DNA from: Spirosoma arboris
GTDB lineage: Bacteria; Bacteroidota; Bacteroidia; Cytophagales; Spirosomataceae
Reading direction: 5' to 3'
Assembly: GCF_009754945.1 (NCBI RefSeq)
Contig: NZ_WPIN01000002.1
Coordinates: 372,001-436,000, forward strand
Length of the DNA: 64,000 bases
Part shown: piece after piece, positions 60,457 through 64,000 of the stretch
Layout of the letters: each line of letters begins with the position of its first letter
Position numbering within the stretch: position 1 is the first letter of the stretch
Notes under the pieces: generated by a model
Seen by the model: the letters and a program-made list of their open reading frames with translations, nothing else
The model's database searches: none
What the model was told of the DNA's origin: nothing
Translations under genes and position numbers: made by a program

Positions 60457-60747
60457 ATGGAAGTTATTTGCACAAACGACAATTTTCCCGCACCCGTACT
60501 GGCGTTTTACGCGGAGTTTGGTGTGCAAACCCCAAAACGCGATAAAATGTACACGATTCGTCAGGTAAAACGGCATACCACTGGCGAAACAGGTGTTTTA
60601 TTGAACGAGATTAAGAACCCTGATGTACCTGTAAAACATCCGGTTATGGGCGAAGTTTGGTTTGAACCTACCTTCAACATTAACCGGTTTGCTACGCTAC
60701 TGGGTCAGCCTGTAAAGCAGGAAGAACTAGAAGATGTAAACGCCTGA
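60457..60747 (+). CDS. Small conserved-looking protein, unknown
   Basis: A 96-residue protein I do not recognise. It begins MEVICTNDNFPAPVLAFYAE, has a basic middle KRDKMYTIRQVKRHTTGETG, then GVLLNEIKNPDVPVKHPVMGEVWFEPTFNINRFATLLG, a pattern of a short beta barrel with a following helix, and an acidic end. No signal or TM segment. It is probably cytoplasmic; similar short proteins occur in other Bacteroidota as far as I recall. Its start is two bases after an inverted repeat, so the repeat is the 5' leader if it is co-transcribed from upstream. Confidence 0.7.
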   Translation: MEVICTNDNFPAPVLAFYAEFGVQTPKRDKMYTIRQVKRHTTGETGVLLNEIKNPDVPVKHPVMGEVWFEPTFNINRFATLLGQPVKQEELEDVNA

Positions 60748-60771
60748 TTTATAATCCCAACTACGTCTATA

Positions 60772-60803
60772 CAAAAGCCCAGCACCAAAACGCCGGGCTT
60801 TTG
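60772..60803 (+). terminator. Hairpin terminator
   Basis: CAAAAGCCCAGC (60772-60783) pairs at 11 of 12 positions with 60792-60803, with loop ACCAAAAC. Short T run on the 3' side. Confidence 0.75.
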
Positions 60804-60859
60804 CGTTGTTATGTCATCTGATTTGGTTGTCAATGCAGCAACCAGATTACGTCCAATTC

Positions 60860-61447
60860 ATGATTAGATATTCACTCGCTCTTTTCATTGGTCTGTTACT
60901 TGCGGCTTGTGGTAGCAATTCAGCAGACAACTATGTTCCAAAGCCAAAGGGATTTCCCCGTTTCGATCTGCCCACACCGAGCTACAAACTCCTAGACCCC
61001 ACCCATCCATATCAGTTCGAGTATAACAGCATTGCCCGAGTTTTACCCGATACATTCGCTCGCTCAGAGCCGCATTGGATTTTCATTACTTACCCGATGT
61101 ATCATGCCAGTGTTCAGTTAACTTATAAGCCTATTCTGCATGACGTTAATCGTCTGCGTGCCATGCTCGAAGATTCGTACAAACTAGCAGCTCGGCATAA
61201 TATCAAAGCATATGCTATTGAACAGCGGAAATTACATTTAAAGTCGGGGCTGGAAGCGAGCATTATTGACTTGTCGGGCGAAGTGCCAAGCCAGGTTCAG
61301 TTTGTCACGACCGATTCGACGACTCATTTTCTGCGGGGGGCATTGTATTTTAATACAGCTACCGAAAACGATTCACTGCAACCTGTTATTCAGTACATTC
61401 GCAAAGACATTCTGCATATGCTGAATACATTGAAATGGAGAAAATGA
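60860..61447 (+). CDS. gldD: Gliding motility lipoprotein GldD
   Basis: A 195-residue lipoprotein starting MIRYSLALFIGLLLAAC; the lipobox Cys is residue 17. The GldD core is visible: YVPKPKGFPRFDLPTPSYK, FEYNSIARVLPD, EPHWIFITYPMYHASVQLTYK, LRAMLEDSYKLAARH. GldD is needed for gliding and type IX secretion in Flavobacterium. A longer frame open from 60806 lacks the lipoprotein signal at the right place. The stop overlaps the cytochrome c start (ATGA), so the two are co-translated. Other gld genes are outside the window. Confidence 0.95.
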   Translation: MIRYSLALFIGLLLAACGSNSADNYVPKPKGFPRFDLPTPSYKLLDPTHPYQFEYNSIARVLPDTFARSEPHWIFITYPMYHASVQLTYKPILHDVNRLRAMLEDSYKLAARHNIKAYAIEQRKLHLKSGLEASIIDLSGEVPSQVQFVTTDSTTHFLRGALYFNTATENDSLQPVIQYIRKDILHMLNTLKWRK

Positions 61448-61866
61448 AAACCTTACTAACTCTTTTTGCCTGTTTGTCTTTATCCGTTGCCATTGCGCAA
61501 ACAAAGAAACCAGTTGGTAAATCAATTCCTAAACCGGCAGCAGCAACGAAAGCCCCCGGTCAGCTCATATATGAGCAAAACTGCCTCACCTGCCACCAGG
61601 CAAATGGCTCTGGCGTACCCAATCTGAATCCGCCCCTACGTGGTACCGATTGGGTATTAGGCGACAAAACCCGACTCATCAATGTTTTATTGAAAGGCTT
61701 ACAAGGGCAGGAGATTGAAGGGGATATGTACGATAATGCTATGCCTGCCCACGATTTCCTGACCGACGTCCAAATAGCCGACGTGCTCACTTATATACGA
61801 AGCAGTTTTGGCAATAAAGCCGACGCAATTACTGCCGACGAGGTGAAAATAGCACGAGGAAAATAG
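61444..61866 (+). CDS. Exported monohaem c-type cytochrome
   Basis: A 140-residue protein with a signal peptide (MKTLLTLFACLSLSVAIAQ), a Lys/Ala/Pro linker and a class I cytochrome c domain: haem site CLTCH at about 49-53 in YEQNCLTCHQANGSG, the NLNPPLRGTDW loop, and the Met ligand in DNAMPAHDFL. The C-terminal helix is VQIADVLTYIRSSFGN. It is likely a periplasmic electron carrier. It is co-translated with gldD by a four-base overlap, which is a linkage I cannot explain by function. Confidence 0.92.
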   Translation: MKTLLTLFACLSLSVAIAQTKKPVGKSIPKPAAATKAPGQLIYEQNCLTCHQANGSGVPNLNPPLRGTDWVLGDKTRLINVLLKGLQGQEIEGDMYDNAMPAHDFLTDVQIADVLTYIRSSFGNKADAITADEVKIARGK

Positions 61867-61883
61867 TCGTTTGTTTCAAACAA

Positions 61884-63494
61884 CTATGTTTGAATCACGC
61901 CAACGGAGAAAGACTTCGTGATGGGCGCGTGATTAGCAGCGGCAATCCCTTCGGAGAGAATTTGACGAGTTTGGAGCGGGTCTATAACGGCGTCGACCCA
62001 AAGCCGAGCGGCCGCATAGTAGGGTGATAATTGTGCGTTGTATTGATCTGTAATTTTGGTCAACTGTGCTTGTTCCTCTTCCAATGTCATAGGCTGACCT
62101 TTTGCTTTCTGAGCCGCTACCTGAATTTGAAGCAATGTTTTAGCAGCAGATGCCCCACTCATTACGGCCATCTGTGCCGTAGGCCAGGCTAACATCAGAC
62201 GTGGGTCGTAGGCCTTTCCACACATAGCGTAGTTACCTGCACCGTATGAATTTCCCACGACAACCGTAAACTTTGGCACGACGGAGTTGGCCATGGCGCT
62301 AACCATTTTGGCCCCATCCTTGATAATTCCGCCTTGTTCGGCTCGGCTACCCACCATAAAGCCCGATACGTCTTGCAAAAACACCAGGGGAATTCGTTTC
62401 TGATTGCAATTCATAATGAATCGAGCTGCTTTATCAGCAGCATCACCGTAGATAACGCCACCCATTTGCATTTCGGTTGGCTGGCCGGTTCTGCCCTTTG
62501 CCTTTACTACTTTGCGCTGATTAGCCACAATACCCACCGCCCACCCGTCGATTCGGGCATAGCCACATAAAAGTGACTGGCCGTAACCGGGTTTATAGGC
62601 ATCGAACGCTGAGTTATCTACAAGTCTATCCACAATTTCCTGCATATCGTAGGGTTTGACCCGATCAGCAGGAAGGATTTGATAGATTTCGTCAGGATTT
62701 TTAGTCGGAAGAACTGGAGTAATACGGTCGAAACCAGCCGATTCGTGATGACCGAGTTTGTCAAAAATCCGTTTGATAGCATCCAGGCAGCTTTTATCGT
62801 CAGGATATTTGTTATCGACGACTCCTGAAATATCGGTATGAGTTGTAGCTCCACCAAGGGTTTCAGCATCGACATCTTCGCCAATGGACGCTTTCACCAG
62901 GTAAGGGCCAGCCAGAAAAATAGAGCCGGTTCCTTCTACAATCAGGGCTTCGTCAGACATGATGGGCAAATAAGCACCACCCGCCACACAGCTACCCATA
63001 ATGGCGGCCACCTGCAAAATACCCATTGCCGAAAGATGTGCGTTGTTACGAAATGTTCGTCCAAAGTGTTCCTTGTCGGCAAAAACCTCATCTTGTAAGG
63101 GTAAATAAACCCCCGCGCTATCAACGAGATAAATAATAGGCAGGCGGTTTTCCATAGCAATTTCCTGCGCCCGGAGGTTCTTTTTAGCCGTAATCGGAAA
63201 CCAGGCCCCAGCCTTCACGGTAGCATCGTTGGCTACAATGACGCATTGACGCCCCGACACGTAGCCAATACCGACAACCACTCCACCCGATGGACAACCT
63301 CCATGTTCGGCATACATGCCTTCGCCTGTGAACAGGCCAATTTCAACAAAGGGCTTATCGATATCAGTGAGGTAAGCAATACGTTCGCGAGCGGTCAGTT
63401 TGCCCTTCCGATGCTGGTCTTCAATTTTTTTCGATCCACCACCAAGCTGAGTTTGAGCGGTTCGTTGGGCAAGTTCATCGAGAAGGGGCTGCAT
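61884..63494 (-). CDS. Acyl-CoA carboxylase beta subunit (methylcrotonyl/propionyl-CoA type)
   Basis: A 536-residue carboxyltransferase. The N-terminal part has KIEDQHRKGKLTARERI and the ITAKKNLRAQEIAMENRLP...YLVDSAGVYLPLQDEVF segment; the middle has IMGSCVAGGAYLPIMSDEAL and GGATTHTDISGVVD; the C-terminal half has MCGKAYDPRLMLAWP and VMSGASAAKTL. Length and motifs fit methylcrotonyl-CoA carboxylase beta best, with propionyl-CoA carboxylase second. It transfers the carboxyl group from biotin to the acyl-CoA. The biotin-carrying alpha subunit is not adjacent here. Confidence 0.92.
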   Translation of the reverse strand: MQPLLDELAQRTAQTQLGGGSKKIEDQHRKGKLTARERIAYLTDIDKPFVEIGLFTGEGMYAEHGGCPSGGVVVGIGYVSGRQCVIVANDATVKAGAWFPITAKKNLRAQEIAMENRLPIIYLVDSAGVYLPLQDEVFADKEHFGRTFRNNAHLSAMGILQVAAIMGSCVAGGAYLPIMSDEALIVEGTGSIFLAGPYLVKASIGEDVDAETLGGATTHTDISGVVDNKYPDDKSCLDAIKRIFDKLGHHESAGFDRITPVLPTKNPDEIYQILPADRVKPYDMQEIVDRLVDNSAFDAYKPGYGQSLLCGYARIDGWAVGIVANQRKVVKAKGRTGQPTEMQMGGVIYGDAADKAARFIMNCNQKRIPLVFLQDVSGFMVGSRAEQGGIIKDGAKMVSAMANSVVPKFTVVVGNSYGAGNYAMCGKAYDPRLMLAWPTAQMAVMSGASAAKTLLQIQVAAQKAKGQPMTLEEEQAQLTKITDQYNAQLSPYYAAARLWVDAVIDPLQTRQILSEGIAAANHAPITKSFSVGVIQT

Positions 63495-63532
63495 GAATAG
63501 GGTATTATATATAGAGACGCAAGGCTGAGTCT

Positions 63533-64000
63533 CTACTTTTTGGACGAATCGGCGGGAATAACGGTTGTGATCGTCGTACTGGCCGCTGGCGATACATACG
63601 GCTTTTCTTTCCGGCCAAATACCGAGAACTGCACATAGCGCTTGGGATTCTCACGCAGATCGGTCAGCAGCTTTTCAAGGCTGGCAGCCGTTTTATTAAC
63701 ATTGCTGTAAAGCGCTTCGTCGGAAGTCAGTTTCCCTAACGAACCACGGCCATTATTCACGTCAGCCAATATGCGCTGTAGACCTTCGACCGTTTTGTTG
63801 ACCGTTGCTAGCGTTTGTTTCAACTGTAATCCCTGAAGTGAATCAGCGAACGTATCTGCTTTAGCCAAAATTGGTTTGAGTTGCTTCTCCGTTTCGACCA
63901 ACGAAGCAGCCAAATGGCTTACACTGGCAAGTGTTGCTTTTAAACCGGCCCGATTTTCGGCGATAGTTAAATCCAACGTTTTTACACCTGCATCAGCACT
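63533..64000 (-). CDS. MCE/MlaD-family protein, C-terminal part
   Basis: The gene runs off the right edge; 155 codons of its C-terminal part are present. It is a long amphipathic helical region with heptad-like Leu/Val spacing (ATLASVSHLAASLVETEKQL, LQLKQTLATVNKTVEGLQRI), the motif NNGRGSLGKLTSDEALYSNV, and the tail LRENPKRYVQFSVFGRKEKP, which is typical of MlaD/MCE substrate-binding proteins of lipid-transport ABC systems in Bacteroidota. The MCE domain itself lies outside the window. The gene is about 40 bp upstream of the carboxylase gene on the same strand. Confidence 0.85.
   Translation of the reverse strand, partial: SADAGVKTLDLTIAENRAGLKATLASVSHLAASLVETEKQLKPILAKADTFADSLQGLQLKQTLATVNKTVEGLQRILADVNNGRGSLGKLTSDEALYSNVNKTAASLEKLLTDLRENPKRYVQFSVFGRKEKPYVSPAASTTITTVIPADSSKK

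Overview
The window reads as chromosome of a gliding, aerobic member of the Bacteroidota (Cytophagales; a Spirosoma-like genome is my best guess). Reasons: gldD, GLPGLI and TonB-dependent receptor genes, DUF4834, DUF4296 and DUF2480 family proteins, an ABC-permease/M1-peptidase fusion, TAnnTTTG promoter boxes and almost no Shine-Dalgarno sequences. I see no rRNA, tRNA, CRISPR array, phage or transposase.

Layout. 1-2.4 kb: end of a thiolase gene and a FadJ-type beta-oxidation enzyme. 2.5-9.5 kb: an AraC regulator, a TonB-dependent receptor with a GLPGLI protein, and a divergent histidine kinase/response regulator pair with a candidate operator between the two units. 9.6-17.8 kb: housekeeping genes (RNase HII, protoporphyrinogen oxidase, polyprenol-phosphate mannosyltransferase) and a DUF58/VWA 'Bat' operon. 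18-26.6 kb: three related secreted Ig-repeat proteins, one of 1754 residues. 27-36 kb: mixed metabolism, an orphan ABC ATPase, a cyclophilin, PurN, an M28 peptidase and a polytopic membrane protein. 36-43.2 kb: a co-directional run of an ABC ATPase, an ABC-permease/M1-peptidase fusion, a TsdA-like dihaem cytochrome, a secreted DsrE protein and a LysR regulator. 43.3-54.2 kb: dnaN, two MFS transporters, a 58-residue membrane protein, a serine hydrolase, a Rieske / b561-like / YceI electron-transfer operon, and an ECF sigma factor with a putative envelope-spanning anti-sigma protein. 54.3-64 kb: a lipoprotein, App1 phosphatase, RidA, gltX, a four-helix-bundle protein, AIM24-like protein, gldD with a cytochrome c, an acyl-CoA carboxylase beta subunit and the end of an MCE/MlaD gene.

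The most unusual feature is a set of at least twelve inverted-repeat elements of about 55-130 bp scattered over the window. Several sequence families share one design: two long complementary arms, often with each arm itself a small hairpin. They abut start or stop codons closely. One pair shows compensatory base changes, two with different arms share a loop sequence, one supplies the last codons of an AraC gene, and one lies in frame inside the signal-peptide region of the tsdA-like gene (exactly 35 codons). A related repeat brackets a four-helix-bundle protein gene, while a copy at the start of the window has no gene in it. These look like REP/BIME-type elements, but no mobilising enzyme is in this window.
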